From: an uncultured Lachnospiraceae bacterium
Lineage (GTDB): Bacteria; Bacillota; Clostridia; Lachnospirales; Lachnospiraceae
Assembly (NCBI GenBank): GCA_900544685.1
Contig: UQWA01000026.1
Coordinates: 1-41,487, forward strand
DNA: 41,487 nucleotides
Reading direction: 5' to 3'
In this document: positions 22,928 to 31,728 of the stretch, one piece after another
Layout: each line of letters starts with the position of its first letter
Numbering within the stretch: the first letter of the stretch is position 1
The notes under the pieces: model-generated
The model's input: only the letters and a program-made list of their open reading frames with translations
What the model was told of the DNA's origin: nothing
The model's database searches: none
Made by a program: the position numbers and the translations under genes

Positions 22928-25027
22928 TTATTTTTTCTTTCTGGAACCTCTTCTTCCGGCTCTCTTAGCAGGCGCTTCCTTCTTCGGCTCCTCTGCCTTT
23001 ACAGGTTCTTCTGCCTTGGCTGGTTCCTCTGCCTTTACAGGCTCTTCCGTTTTCACCGGTTCCTCTGCTTTTACAGGTTCTTCCACTTTCACCGGTTCCT
23101 CTGCTTTTACAGGTTCTTCCACTTTTGCCGGTTCCTCTGTCTTTACAGGTTCTTCCGCTTTCACTGGTTCCTCTGCTTTTACAGGTTCTTCTGCCTTCAC
23201 TGCTTCTTCAGCTTTCTTGGCAGTGGTCTTTCTGGTACGTCTCTTTGCAGGGGCTTTTTCTGCTGCCGGTGCTGCTGGCTTCTCTTCTGCTTTTGCAGGT
23301 TCCTCAGTCTTTACTGCTTCCACTTCTGCTTTTTTCTTAGCTGTGGTTCTTCTGGTGGTAGTCTTTTTTGCAGTCGCAGTTTTCTTTTCAGTCGTAGTTT
23401 TCTTTGTTGCTGCTTTTATGGTCGTTGCTTTCTTTGCAGGAGCTTTTTCTTCTACAACTTCTTTTTCCTCAGCAACCTTTACTTCTACAGCTTCTTTTTC
23501 AGGTGCTTTTTCTTCCACCTGTACCGGAGCTGCTTCTACTGCTGCCGCTTCTGCTTTTTCTTCTCCTCTTGGCCAGTACCATCCAAGAAGATGATCGTAC
23601 AGAATCTCGTATTTTTCAGCAGATGCATTCCATGAGAAGTCTGCTTCCATCGCACGTTTTACCAGATTATTCCACTGATCCTTCTGATCATAGAAAATTC
23701 TCTCTGCATAACGTACAGTTGCCATCATCTCATGTGCATTGTAATTACGGAAACTGAAACCTGTTCCGCTGTTCTCGAATTCATTAAATGGAATAACAGT
23801 ATCCTTTAATCCACCTGTCTCACGTACAATTGGAATGGTACCATATCTCAGGCTCATGATCTGGCTCAGTCCACACGGCTCGAACAGAGACGGCATCAGG
23901 AATGCGTCACAGGAACCGTAGATCTTATGGGACAGTTCATCAGAATAATAAATATTGGCAGATACCTTACCTGCATACTTCCATGCATAGTAACGGAACA
24001 TATTCTCGTAACGTTCCTCGCCGGTACCCAGTACCACAATCTGCACTTCATCCTGGCAGATCTCATCCAGCACGCATTCGATCAGATCAAATCCTTTCTG
24101 GTCTGTCAGTCTGGATACAATACCGATCATCATTACATTCGGATCCTCGCGCAGACCAAGCTGTCTCTGAAGTTCTACCTTATTTTTTGCTTTCTCTGTT
24201 GTTACATTCTGTGTATTGAACTTGTATGGCAAATGGATATCTGTCTCAGGGTTGAAAATATTGTAATCAATACCATTGACAATACCGGAGAGCACATTCG
24301 AGCGTGCCTGAAGAAGCTGATTCAGCTTCTCTCCGTAAAACTCTGTCTTAATCTCTTCTGCATAAGTGTCACTGACAGTAGTTACACGGTCTGCATATAC
24401 GATACCGCCCTTGAGCAGGTTCACATCTCCGTAAGCTTCCAGCTTGTCCGGTGTAAAGTAGCTGTCAGAAATACCGATAATATCCTGAATAATATTCTTG
24501 TCATAGATTCCCTGGAATCTCAGGTTATGAATGGTCATAACTGTCTTAATATTCTGATAGAACGGGTTGGACTGGAACGCATCATTCAGATATACCGGAA
24601 CCAATGCAGCCTGCCAGTCATGGCAGTGAATGATATCAGGACGGAAATCAATGGATGGGAGCGCACTCAGGACAGCTCTTGAGAAAAATGCAAATTTTTC
24701 AATGTCCCATCGAATGTCTTCGTATGGCCATCCACCACTGAAATAGTACTCATTATCAATAAAATAGAACGGAATTCCGTCAATCTCTGTCTCCAGTATT
24801 CCTACATACATATTTCTCCATGCCAGCTGCATCTCAAAATGCGTTCTGTACTGAAGCTTATCCTTCCATTCGCCCTTCATACATGCATACTTCGGTAAAA
24901 TTACACGAACATCATATTTTTCTCTGTCAAAGTATTTTGGCAGTGTGCCTGCAACATCGGCAAGACCTCCGGTCTTAATAAACGGCACTGCTTCTGAAGT
25001 CACAAATAATATTTTTTCTCTAGCCAT
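22928..25027 (-). CDS. glgA: Glycogen synthase with long basic/acidic repeat tail
   Basis: A 699-residue protein. Residues 1-485 are a complete GT5 starch/glycogen synthase that adds glucose from ADP-glucose to alpha-1,4-glucan: KTGGLADVAGTLP (18-30), DIIHCHDWQAALVP, TIHNLRFQGIY, IVNGIDYNIFNPETD, SRLTDQKGFDL and SLFEPCGLSQIMSLRYGT. Ordinary family members end here. Residues 488-699 are an added disordered tail: an acidic AE/VEE part, a histone H1-like part rich in AKK, KKTTT and TAKKKA (529-605), then about 11 KAEEPV-type hexapeptides (611-681) and a very basic end, AKRAGRRGSRKKK. The tail is in frame with no stop and the same strand bias. It is the third gene after the isomerase and aldolase. 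Confidence 0.94.
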   Translation of the reverse strand: MAREKILFVTSEAVPFIKTGGLADVAGTLPKYFDREKYDVRVILPKYACMKGEWKDKLQYRTHFEMQLAWRNMYVGILETEIDGIPFYFIDNEYYFSGGWPYEDIRWDIEKFAFFSRAVLSALPSIDFRPDIIHCHDWQAALVPVYLNDAFQSNPFYQNIKTVMTIHNLRFQGIYDKNIIQDIIGISDSYFTPDKLEAYGDVNLLKGGIVYADRVTTVSDTYAEEIKTEFYGEKLNQLLQARSNVLSGIVNGIDYNIFNPETDIHLPYKFNTQNVTTEKAKNKVELQRQLGLREDPNVMMIGIVSRLTDQKGFDLIECVLDEICQDEVQIVVLGTGEERYENMFRYYAWKYAGKVSANIYYSDELSHKIYGSCDAFLMPSLFEPCGLSQIMSLRYGTIPIVRETGGLKDTVIPFNEFENSGTGFSFRNYNAHEMMATVRYAERIFYDQKDQWNNLVKRAMEADFSWNASAEKYEILYDHLLGWYWPRGEEKAEAAAVEAAPVQVEEKAPEKEAVEVKVAEEKEVVEEKAPAKKATTIKAATKKTTTEKKTATAKKTTTRRTTAKKKAEVEAVKTEEPAKAEEKPAAPAAEKAPAKRRTRKTTAKKAEEAVKAEEPVKAEEPVKAEEPVKTEEPAKVEEPVKAEEPVKVEEPVKAEEPVKTEEPVKAEEPAKAEEPVKAEEPKKEAPAKRAGRRGSRKKK
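22985..23197 (-). repeat. 18-bp tandem repeats coding for KAEEPV units in the glgA tail
   Basis: About eleven to twelve 18-bp units that encode KAEEPV with variants KTEEPV, KVEEPV and KAEEPA. The DNA units differ at a few positions each, so the repeat is somewhat diverged and prone to length change. Confidence 0.9.
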
Positions 25028-25089
25028 TCCCCTTGCTGCTCCTTTCTTTTTCTTATTCTATATTTTTATAAATCTGTCTGCAGGACTCT

Positions 25090-25956
25090 CTATTCCTGTA
25101 ATGCAAACATCTTCATTGCAGACATGACATTTTTCTTCATGCCCTCTCTTGCTCTGGTGGCCATCTCTGTGAAAAAATATGGCTTGCCTTCTGCGGTTGC
25201 TTTTACCGCTTCTGCTGCGGCAGCTCCGCCTGCCACATCCATGTAAGTAAAGTAATTGATCTTACGTACGCCGGATTTGATTGCAGTGTGATAATCGTCA
25301 TGGCTGACACCGGATCCACCGTGCATAACTACCGGAATATTGCCGGTCTGTGTACGTACATTCTTAACAACATCAAAATCCAGCTTTGGCTCAGTCAGAT
25401 AGATTCCGTGAGTGGTTCCAAATGAGCAGGCAAGTGCATCAATACCTGTCTGTGCCACAAAATCTTTTGCCAGTACCGGATCGGTGTAAATCTTAGTCTC
25501 ATCATTGGCACCTGTTCCCTCACCGCTTCCTGTCTCGGCTCTTCCCATGGATCCCAGCTCTGCTTCTACAGAAGCACCTGCTGCATGAGCCATCTCTACT
25601 ACTTTTTTGCTGAGTGCTACATTTTCCTCATATGGAAGGGTAGAACCGTCAATCATAACACCGGTAAATCCCATATCCAGTGCCTGCTGTACACGTTCTA
25701 CCGTATCACCGTGATCCAGATGTACGCATACCGGAACAGATACACGCTTCGCATATTCCATCATCAACGGTCCCATATCTGCCAGAAGGTTAAATGTCTC
25801 ATGAACCGGTGCAAACTGGATAATCACTGGGAGCTGTACTTCCTCTGCTGCACTCATCACAGCCTGCAGAGACTCCAGATTCGGAGCATTGAATGCACCT
25901 ACAGCGATGTTTTTTTCTTCAGCAATTTTCAGTATCTCTTTTAATGTCACTAACAT
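25090..25956 (-). CDS. Class II (zinc) fructose-/tagatose-bisphosphate-type aldolase
   Basis: A 288-residue TIM-barrel aldolase cleaving a ketose bisphosphate (or related sugar phosphate) to dihydroxyacetone phosphate and an aldehyde. Zinc-ligand and active-site motifs: GAFNAPNLESLQAV, VPVCVHLDHGDTVE, VMIDGSTLPYEENV, SVEAELGSMG, FGTTHGIY and VVMHGGSGVSHDDY, ending KINYFTYMD. Such proteins include glycolytic Fba and catabolic GatY/KbaY types. Its neighbour 25 bp upstream, a D-lyxose isomerase, favours a pentose or hexose catabolic role over general glycolysis, though this is inference. RBS AAGGAG precedes the start. Confidence 0.9.
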   Translation of the reverse strand: MLVTLKEILKIAEEKNIAVGAFNAPNLESLQAVMSAAEEVQLPVIIQFAPVHETFNLLADMGPLMMEYAKRVSVPVCVHLDHGDTVERVQQALDMGFTGVMIDGSTLPYEENVALSKKVVEMAHAAGASVEAELGSMGRAETGSGEGTGANDETKIYTDPVLAKDFVAQTGIDALACSFGTTHGIYLTEPKLDFDVVKNVRTQTGNIPVVMHGGSGVSHDDYHTAIKSGVRKINYFTYMDVAGGAAAAEAVKATAEGKPYFFTEMATRAREGMKKNVMSAMKMFALQE

Positions 25957-25981
25957 ATCCCATTCTCCTTATCTGTTTATT

Positions 25982-26671
25982 TCAGTCCTTTGCCGGTGGA
26001 TATTCGTTGCAGAGCAGACGATATGGTGCCTCATCCTCTTCGATCTCTGGGAAACGTCCTGCCGGTGGATTGAAGCGGTTATCATTCGCATCGTCGTTAC
26101 ACTGGCTGACTTCTCCAATCAGCACTTCACCTGTACCTGGCTCTACTTCAAAATCATGATACATCCCCTGTGTAATCGTCAGGCTCTCACCTGGTGTCAG
26201 TCTGATCTGTGTTCCGGCCGGAACCACGCGGGTCAGTCCGTCTGTATGTACGGTCACATCTCCTGTTTTATCAATGGACTCATCCGGAAGTGAATTATAC
26301 ACACGAATCAGAATGTTTCCACCACCTCTGTTGATAATATCTTCCATCTTATACCAGTGGAAATGATTCATGGCATACTGTCCTTCATCCAGATACAGAA
26401 GCTTTTCTGCGTAAGGCTTCTTATATACGTCCTGCATTTTCTGATTACCGTTACGGATCGTAATCAGTGAAAATCCTGTCTTCTGGAAATCCCCCTGACC
26501 AAAGTCAGTGATATCCCATCCAAGCATATTGTCACGGACTTCATCATATTCATGTCCCTTATTCTGCCATTCTTCCGGTGTAAAGTGGCAAAATGGCGGA
26601 AGATAATAATTCAGTCTGTTGATCATGTCTTCCATCTTCTTCAGTGCTATGTTGATTTCCGATCTCTTCAT
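25982..26671 (-). CDS. D-lyxose isomerase (D-lyxose ketol-isomerase family)
   Basis: A 229-residue cupin that interconverts D-lyxose and D-xylulose (and D-mannose/D-fructose in some members). The metal site is read in NHFHWYKMEDIINRGGGN (two His and a Glu) and GMYHDFEVEPGTGEVLIGEVS. Length and the LGWDITDFGQGDF region fit the family. The start at 26671 has AAAGGATGAG at good spacing; the ATG nine bases earlier overlaps that site. First gene of the isomerase-aldolase-glgA run. No kinase for xylulose and no transporter is present here. Confidence 0.87.
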   Translation of the reverse strand: MKRSEINIALKKMEDMINRLNYYLPPFCHFTPEEWQNKGHEYDEVRDNMLGWDITDFGQGDFQKTGFSLITIRNGNQKMQDVYKKPYAEKLLYLDEGQYAMNHFHWYKMEDIINRGGGNILIRVYNSLPDESIDKTGDVTVHTDGLTRVVPAGTQIRLTPGESLTITQGMYHDFEVEPGTGEVLIGEVSQCNDDANDNRFNPPAGRFPEIEEDEAPYRLLCNEYPPAKD

Positions 26672-26762
26672 GTCTCTCATCCTTTCATAGAAAAAATCTA
26701 TATCTTAGTTATCATACCATTTTTTTCCCTGTTCTTCCACCTCTGTTTCGAAAAAAATTCGT

Positions 26763-26778
26763 TCAGATTAAAATCTGA
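26763..26778. promoter_or_regulatory. Palindrome in the divergent region before the isomerase and phospholipid operons
   Basis: TCAGATT-AA-AATCTGA, perfect 7-bp arms, about 90 bases upstream of the isomerase start. A possible operator for the leftward sugar operon; the rest of 26681-26884 shows no gene, only AT-rich sequence with a TATGAT that could be the leftward -10. Confidence 0.35.
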
Positions 26779-26884
26779 TTAATTTTCTTTTAGCATTCCT
26801 TTAGGATTAAGGGAATTCTCTGGCTTTTCTACACAGCTTATGCTAAACTGTAACTACCATATCAGATACGGAGGAAAACTGCCA

Positions 26885-27955
26885 TTGAACACAAATGATC
26901 CATCCACAACTTCATCGTTTCGCAATAAAGTTCTTTGTTTTCTGGCTGCACTTCTGCTGGCGATACTGACAATCTTCGCTGTATTCAAAGGCGGCGGGAT
27001 CTCTGTCGGTGAACTGGCATCCAGTATCCGGGACGCTTCACCACCCTGCCTGATTCTGTCAGTATCCGGTATGTTTGGTTTTATCTTTTTTGAAGGAGCG
27101 GCACTGACCGTAATTGTCCGCAGTTTGGGTTATCCGACAAAACATCAGCGTGGTTTTGTTTATTCAGCAGCAGACATTTATTTTTCTGCTATCACCCCAT
27201 CTGCATCCGGCGGACAACCGGCCAGCGCTTTTTTTATGATCCGGGACGGGATCCCTGCCACAGCAGTCATGGCTGCACTGTTGCTGAACCTGATTATGTA
27301 TACCATGGCAGTGATTACATTTGGACTCTTTGCACTTATACTGTATCCGGAGATTTTTCTCCACTTCAGTCCGCTCTGCAAAGTATTTATCCTCATCGGC
27401 ATCATAACTCTGACTGCCCTGGCGCTGGGCTTCTATCTCCTTATGAGAAAGCAGCAGTTACTGCAGAAGCTGGCACTGGGTATGGCATCTCTGTTGGACC
27501 GGCTGCACTGCCACCGGCTTGCCAGACGCATACGGCACAAGCTGGATGACGCTCTGGAAGAATACAGGCAGTGTGTGGATCTGATCTTTGGAAAGCGCAA
27601 GATGCTTCTTCAGGTTTATCTGCTGAACCTCTTACAGCGCCTTTCCCAGCTTCTTGTTACGGTATTTACGTTTCTGGCAATGCACGGTAATCCGGCACGG
27701 CTGATAAAACTATTTGCCACGCAGATCTATGTTGTTCTTGGTTCAAACAGCATGCCGGTACCTGGCGCAATGGGAGTTGCCGATTATCTGATGATAAACG
27801 GCTATATGGAACTGATGACAAAAGAACAGGCTTACCGCCTGGAGATTTTAAGCAGAGGCTTATCCTTTTATACCTGCATGATTCTGAGCATGATTGTGAC
27901 AGGCATCGGATATCTTCTGCTGAAGAAAAACACACGGGGGAATAATAAAACATGA
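26885..27955 (+). CDS. Flippase-like integral membrane protein (lysylphosphatidylglycerol synthase TM region family)
   Basis: A 356-residue protein with about eight membrane helices, related to the flippase half of MprF and to UPF0104 proteins. The family motif SAITPSASGGQPASAFFM is present, and GSNSMPVPGAMGVAD near the C-terminus. The start is a TTG at 26885 preceded by GGAGG ten bases away; the ATG at 26840 has no such site and lies in a likely -10 (TATGCT). It overlaps pssA by 4 bp, so it belongs to the phospholipid operon and may translocate lipid; there is no cytosolic aminoacyl-transferase domain. Confidence 0.85.
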   Translation: MNTNDPSTTSSFRNKVLCFLAALLLAILTIFAVFKGGGISVGELASSIRDASPPCLILSVSGMFGFIFFEGAALTVIVRSLGYPTKHQRGFVYSAADIYFSAITPSASGGQPASAFFMIRDGIPATAVMAALLLNLIMYTMAVITFGLFALILYPEIFLHFSPLCKVFILIGIITLTALALGFYLLMRKQQLLQKLALGMASLLDRLHCHRLARRIRHKLDDALEEYRQCVDLIFGKRKMLLQVYLLNLLQRLSQLLVTVFTFLAMHGNPARLIKLFATQIYVVLGSNSMPVPGAMGVADYLMINGYMELMTKEQAYRLEILSRGLSFYTCMILSMIVTGIGYLLLKKNTRGNNKT

Positions 27956-28665
27956 TCGGGGTTTATGATTACACAGTAATTTTAACGTATTTGTCACTTT
28001 TATCCGGAGCTTCCGGAATCATTGTCTGTTTAAAGGGAATCGGCCATCCTTACCTTGGGATGTTTTTCCTGTTGTTTTCCGGACTTTGTGACACCTTTGA
28101 CGGCAAAGTTGCCCGCAGCAAAAAAAACCGTACGGAACGTGAAAAGCGTTTTGGTATCCAGATTGACTCTCTGTCTGATCTGGTTGCCTTCGGTGTTCTT
28201 CCTGCATGTATCGGAATTGCCATGCTTCGCTGCAGTCTGGAATATACCACATTGCCGAATATCTATATGATTCGTCTTCAGGAAAGGCCATTATTCACTC
28301 AGGTGATTCTGACGGTCATTGCCGCACTCTATGTTCTCGCAGCCATGATCCGTCTGGCTTACTTCAATGTTTTGGAAGAGGAAGATGAGAACCGGGATGA
28401 AAACGGTCAGAAGATCTATCTTGGTCTTCCGGTTACCAGCGCAGCTCTGATTTTCCCTGCAGTACTGCTTTTACATGTATTCAGCAATGTAGATCTGACT
28501 TTACTGTATTTTGTTGTTCTGGTTGTAGTAGGATTCTTGTTCTTGTCTAAAATACATATTAAAAAGCCACAGAATAAAGAGATTGCACTGATGATCGGAC
28601 TTGGTGCACTGGAATTTATCGTTCTGGCTGTTATCCTGGCCTTTATGCATATGGGAGGTAAGTGA
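27952..28665 (+). CDS. pssA: CDP-diacylglycerol-serine O-phosphatidyltransferase
   Basis: A 237-residue polytopic enzyme making phosphatidylserine from CDP-diacylglycerol and serine. The CDP-alcohol phosphatidyltransferase signature is complete: DTFDG, AR, G and the two Asp of IDSLSD between residues 47 and 75. Several membrane helices follow. Serine as the acceptor is supported by the PSD gene immediately downstream, which overlaps its stop by one base. 4-bp overlap with the upstream flippase-like gene. Confidence 0.92.
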   Translation: MIGVYDYTVILTYLSLLSGASGIIVCLKGIGHPYLGMFFLLFSGLCDTFDGKVARSKKNRTEREKRFGIQIDSLSDLVAFGVLPACIGIAMLRCSLEYTTLPNIYMIRLQERPLFTQVILTVIAALYVLAAMIRLAYFNVLEEEDENRDENGQKIYLGLPVTSAALIFPAVLLLHVFSNVDLTLLYFVVLVVVGFLFLSKIHIKKPQNKEIALMIGLGALEFIVLAVILAFMHMGGK

Positions 28666-29498
28666 TGACCGTTCTGGAATTTCTCTATCATACAGTGCCG
28701 GGACGTCTGTGTCTGAAGGTACTGACCGCACCTGCCATTTCCAGATCCTGTGGCCATTTTCTGGACAGTCCGGTATCCAGGCGTCTGATTTCTCCTTTTG
28801 CAAAAAAGAATCAGATCCATCTGGATGACTATCTGCTGGATGATGTCCACAGCTTTAATGATTTCTTTTCCAGAAAAATCCGCCCGGAGCTGCGTCCGGT
28901 GGATATGGATCCTTCACATCTGTCTGCACCCTGTGACGGACTGCTGTCTGTATGGAAGATTCAGAGAGATACGGTTCTTCCTGTTAAGCAGAGTCATTAT
29001 ACCATCTCTTCCCTGCTGCGGGATCCACATCTGGCTGCCCGGTATGAGGGAGGTTATTGCTTTGTCTTTCGCCTCTGTGTGAATCACTATCACCGTTACA
29101 GCTATGTAGATTCTGGAAGAAAAAGTGCCACCCGGCGCATTGAAGGCGTCTTACACACAGTACGTCCGGTAGCACTTCGTGAATTTCCTGTATTTACGGA
29201 AAACAGCCGGGAATATACACTCATTCAGTCTCCGGCTCTTGGCACTCTTCTGCAAATGGAAGTCGGTGCTATGCTGGTAGGCCGGATCGTAAATCATGAT
29301 AATGCCTGTCTGGTACACCGTGGACAGGAAAAAGGACTCTTCCAGTATGGCGGATCTACTATTATCGTACTGGCTGAAAAAGATGCTGTATCTGTCCGTC
29401 ATGATTTTTTGGAACATTCGAAAATGGGTGTGGAAACACCGGTAAAGATGGGAGAATGTATTGCCTTTGAAAAACTGGATAAAAAAACTCATTCCTGA
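28665..29498 (+). CDS. psd: Phosphatidylserine decarboxylase
   Basis: A 277-residue pyruvoyl-dependent enzyme turning phosphatidylserine into phosphatidylethanolamine. Landmarks are HSFNDFFSRKIRPELRP, the APCDG Asp (residue 91), the VNHYHRY His cluster (141-144) and the self-cleavage site GGST at 229-232, where Ser231 becomes the pyruvoyl group. The cleavage motif is GGST rather than the textbook LGST, a known variant of this class. Start at ATG 28665 follows GGGAGG by six bases; the GTG three bases earlier is less well spaced. Overlaps the PAP2 gene by 38 bp. Confidence 0.92.
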   Translation: MTVLEFLYHTVPGRLCLKVLTAPAISRSCGHFLDSPVSRRLISPFAKKNQIHLDDYLLDDVHSFNDFFSRKIRPELRPVDMDPSHLSAPCDGLLSVWKIQRDTVLPVKQSHYTISSLLRDPHLAARYEGGYCFVFRLCVNHYHRYSYVDSGRKSATRRIEGVLHTVRPVALREFPVFTENSREYTLIQSPALGTLLQMEVGAMLVGRIVNHDNACLVHRGQEKGLFQYGGSTIIVLAEKDAVSVRHDFLEHSKMGVETPVKMGECIAFEKLDKKTHS

Positions 29499-30096
29499 TT
29501 ATGCTGCAAAACCACTGCTCCTTGCAGTTGCAGCAAATTTTATTATTTACGTTGGGGTATCTCAGATTCGCGAATATCTGACCTTCCGTTCTCTGGCATT
29601 GCCAGTAGATGACCGGATTCCTTTTTTTGCACCATTTATTATTTTCTATATTCTGGCCTACGTGCAGTGGATTGCCAACTATCTGCTGATTGCCAGAGAA
29701 GGAAAAGACTTCTGTTATCATTTTGTATATGGAGACGTAATATCCAAGCTGTTCTGCCTGGTGTTCTTCCTGTTTCTGCCAACCACTCTGGTTCGCCCGG
29801 AAGTCACCGGAAACGGTATCTGCGAGCGGCTGGTACGGCTGATCTATCAGATAGATGCACCGGTGAACCTCTTTCCGTCCATCCACTGTCTGGAGAGCTG
29901 GTGCTGTATTCACGCAGCTTTTTGCATGAAAAAAACACCACGCTGGTATCTGCCACTTACCATTATAATGTCTCTGTGTGTCTTTGCTTCCACTCTTCTG
30001 GTGAAGCAGCATGTCTTTATAGATGTTTTTGGCGGCATTCTGGTATTTGAAATCGGATATTTTCTTGCAGGGGAAAAAAAGTTCCGTGGGCGATAA
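29461..30096 (+). CDS. PAP2-family membrane phosphatase
   Basis: A 211-residue membrane protein with about five to six helices. Active-site motifs of the phosphatidic acid phosphatase family are visible: LFPSIHCLES (PSxH) and KQHVFIDVFGG (His with a following Asp); the first motif is weak, with VRPEVTG. It should dephosphorylate a lipid phosphate such as undecaprenyl diphosphate or phosphatidate. The start is a TTG at 29461, six bases after GGGAG and inside the psd gene, so translation is coupled; no ATG is in frame nearby. Last gene of the operon; the terminator begins within its final codons. Confidence 0.82.
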   Translation: MPLKNWIKKLIPDYAAKPLLLAVAANFIIYVGVSQIREYLTFRSLALPVDDRIPFFAPFIIFYILAYVQWIANYLLIAREGKDFCYHFVYGDVISKLFCLVFFLFLPTTLVRPEVTGNGICERLVRLIYQIDAPVNLFPSIHCLESWCCIHAAFCMKKTPRWYLPLTIIMSLCVFASTLLVKQHVFIDVFGGILVFEIGYFLAGEKKFRGR

Positions 30097-30115
30097 GGCT
30101 CACGGAACTTTTTCG
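30074..30115. terminator. Bidirectional terminator overlapping the PAP2 stop codon
   Basis: AAAAAGTTCCGTG and CACGGAACTTTTT pair around the PAP2 stop codon, with T-tracts on both strands. It ends the phospholipid operon and, on the minus strand, the MATE gene. The small palindrome GTTCAC-GCA-GTGAAC follows. Confidence 0.9.
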
Positions 30116-30143
30116 TTACCGTTCACGCAGTGAACAACAATCT

Positions 30144-31487
30144 CTATTTATAGATTTTCCACTTTGTTCTTGCCAGTACGATAGCGAAGGTTATGGTCGT
30201 GCAGGTCCAGGTAATCGGATATGCCCAGCAGATCACCCGGAAGTCCGGAATAAAATGCAGTGCAATGGTTACATACAGGATACGTCCCACACACCAGAAG
30301 CCGAACATTCCAATCATCGGAATCACTGACTTGCCAAGTCCCCTCAGAATACCGATTGCTTCATGGGTAAAGGTCAGGAACAGATAAAAGATGGTAACGA
30401 TTCTCATGAATATTACACCATATTCCACCGACTGTGGATCGGAAGTAAAAATTCCAATCAAATGCGGTGCCAGAATATACATGCCAATTCCCATGAACAC
30501 TGTGATTACCATACTGGCTGCCATTCCAAGAAATGCACCTTTTTTTGCCCGTTCCACTTTACCGGCGCCCAGATTCTGACTGACCAGTGTGGACAGTGCA
30601 TTCGATACACTGATAATCGGAATAAATACAAAGCCCTCAATCTTGGAATGTGCACCCAGGCCCGACATGGCAAATTCTCCAAAAGAATTAATATTGGACT
30701 GTACTACAATATTTCCCAGACTCAGTGCTGAATTCTGGATTCCCGCCGGAAGTCCCTGATATAGTACCTGTTTCATCATCGATCTGTCATACTTAAGCTG
30801 GCTTAGATGTATCTTCATATACCCACCGGTCTTCTGCATACGTATCAGACAAAGAATAGCTGACAGTCCCTGGGACACCACCGTGGCAATGGCAGCTCCC
30901 GCTACACCCTTATGCATACCGGCTACCAGCACCAAATCAAGGATCACATTTACTACAGAAGATACACACAGATAATACAGAGGATGAATGCTGTCCCCCA
31001 CTGCGCGCATGATTGCCATAAAGATATTATATAAAATAATCATGGAGATTCCGGCAAAATAAATACGGAAATAAGTGATCGAATACGAAATGACATTTTC
31101 CGGTGTCTGCATCCAAACCAGCATCTGCGGTGTCAGCCAGACCGTCAGCACCGTTGCCAGAATACTCGCAATCAACCCAAACAATACGTTGGTGTGAATG
31201 GCTTTAGACACATTACTGTGATCCTGTGCTCCAAAATATCTGGAAATCACCACACCTCCTCCGATCGATATTCCGTTAAAAAATCCTACCACCAGAAATG
31301 TCAGACTTCCTCCCGCACTCACCGCCGCAAAAGATGCATTATCTGCATAATTCCCGATCACCCAGGCATCTGCCACATTATAAAGCTGCTGCAAAAGCTG
31401 TCCCAGCATCAGCGGCAGTGTAAATTCCCACAATCCCTTCGCCACGGATCCTTCCGTCAAATTAATCAGTTTCTCTTTTTGTCCCAT
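30144..31487 (-). CDS. MATE-family efflux transporter
   Basis: A 447-residue protein with about twelve membrane helices in two homologous halves, as in MATE cation/drug antiporters. N-terminal motif LINLTEGSVAKGLWEFTLPLMLGQLLQQLYNVADAWVIGNY and the second-half LPAGIQNSALSLGNIVVQSNINSFG and NALSTLVSQNLGAGKVERAKKG are characteristic. Start at 31487 has GGAG eight bases before; an earlier ATG at 31502 lacks it. A -10 TATACT and -35 TTGTGA (18-base spacer) lie just upstream. Substrate unknown. The terminator is shared with the phospholipid operon. Confidence 0.92.
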   Translation of the reverse strand: MGQKEKLINLTEGSVAKGLWEFTLPLMLGQLLQQLYNVADAWVIGNYADNASFAAVSAGGSLTFLVVGFFNGISIGGGVVISRYFGAQDHSNVSKAIHTNVLFGLIASILATVLTVWLTPQMLVWMQTPENVISYSITYFRIYFAGISMIILYNIFMAIMRAVGDSIHPLYYLCVSSVVNVILDLVLVAGMHKGVAGAAIATVVSQGLSAILCLIRMQKTGGYMKIHLSQLKYDRSMMKQVLYQGLPAGIQNSALSLGNIVVQSNINSFGEFAMSGLGAHSKIEGFVFIPIISVSNALSTLVSQNLGAGKVERAKKGAFLGMAASMVITVFMGIGMYILAPHLIGIFTSDPQSVEYGVIFMRIVTIFYLFLTFTHEAIGILRGLGKSVIPMIGMFGFWCVGRILYVTIALHFIPDFRVICWAYPITWTCTTITFAIVLARTKWKIYK

Positions 31488-31663
31488 ATCTCTGTCTCCA
31501 ATCATACCAAAAAGGTATAGTATATCCTTCAAACTAAATATTTCACAAAAGCATTTTTTTATGCTATGGTTATGTCAGTTGAAAAATTTTTGCTTAAATG
31601 TTTCACAATGTAATAAGAAAATACACTCTCCGAGACCGCCGCAAGGCGGTTTCACTCTTTTTT

Positions 31664-31717
31664 AGAATCCTGTAAAAAGACCAGCACTTGATATGCTGGT
31701 TCTTTTTACAGGATTCT
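31664..31717. terminator. Long 24-bp stem-loop terminator after the small membrane protein gene
   Basis: AGAATCCTGTAAAAAGA plus CCAGCA pairs with TGCTGG plus TCTTTTTACAGGATTCT around the loop CTTGATA (one bulged T). The core CCAGCA stem is followed by a T-tract on both strands. A second small stem, ACCGCC-GCAA-GGCGGT, lies at 31635-31650. Confidence 0.75.
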
Positions 31718-31728
31718 TTTATTCATCT

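Noticed and set aside
22920..23594. Long plus-strand open frame of Ser/Ala/Phe/Thr repeats
   Set aside because: It is the complement of the repetitive glgA tail; it has no RBS and the codon bias of the minus strand explains it.
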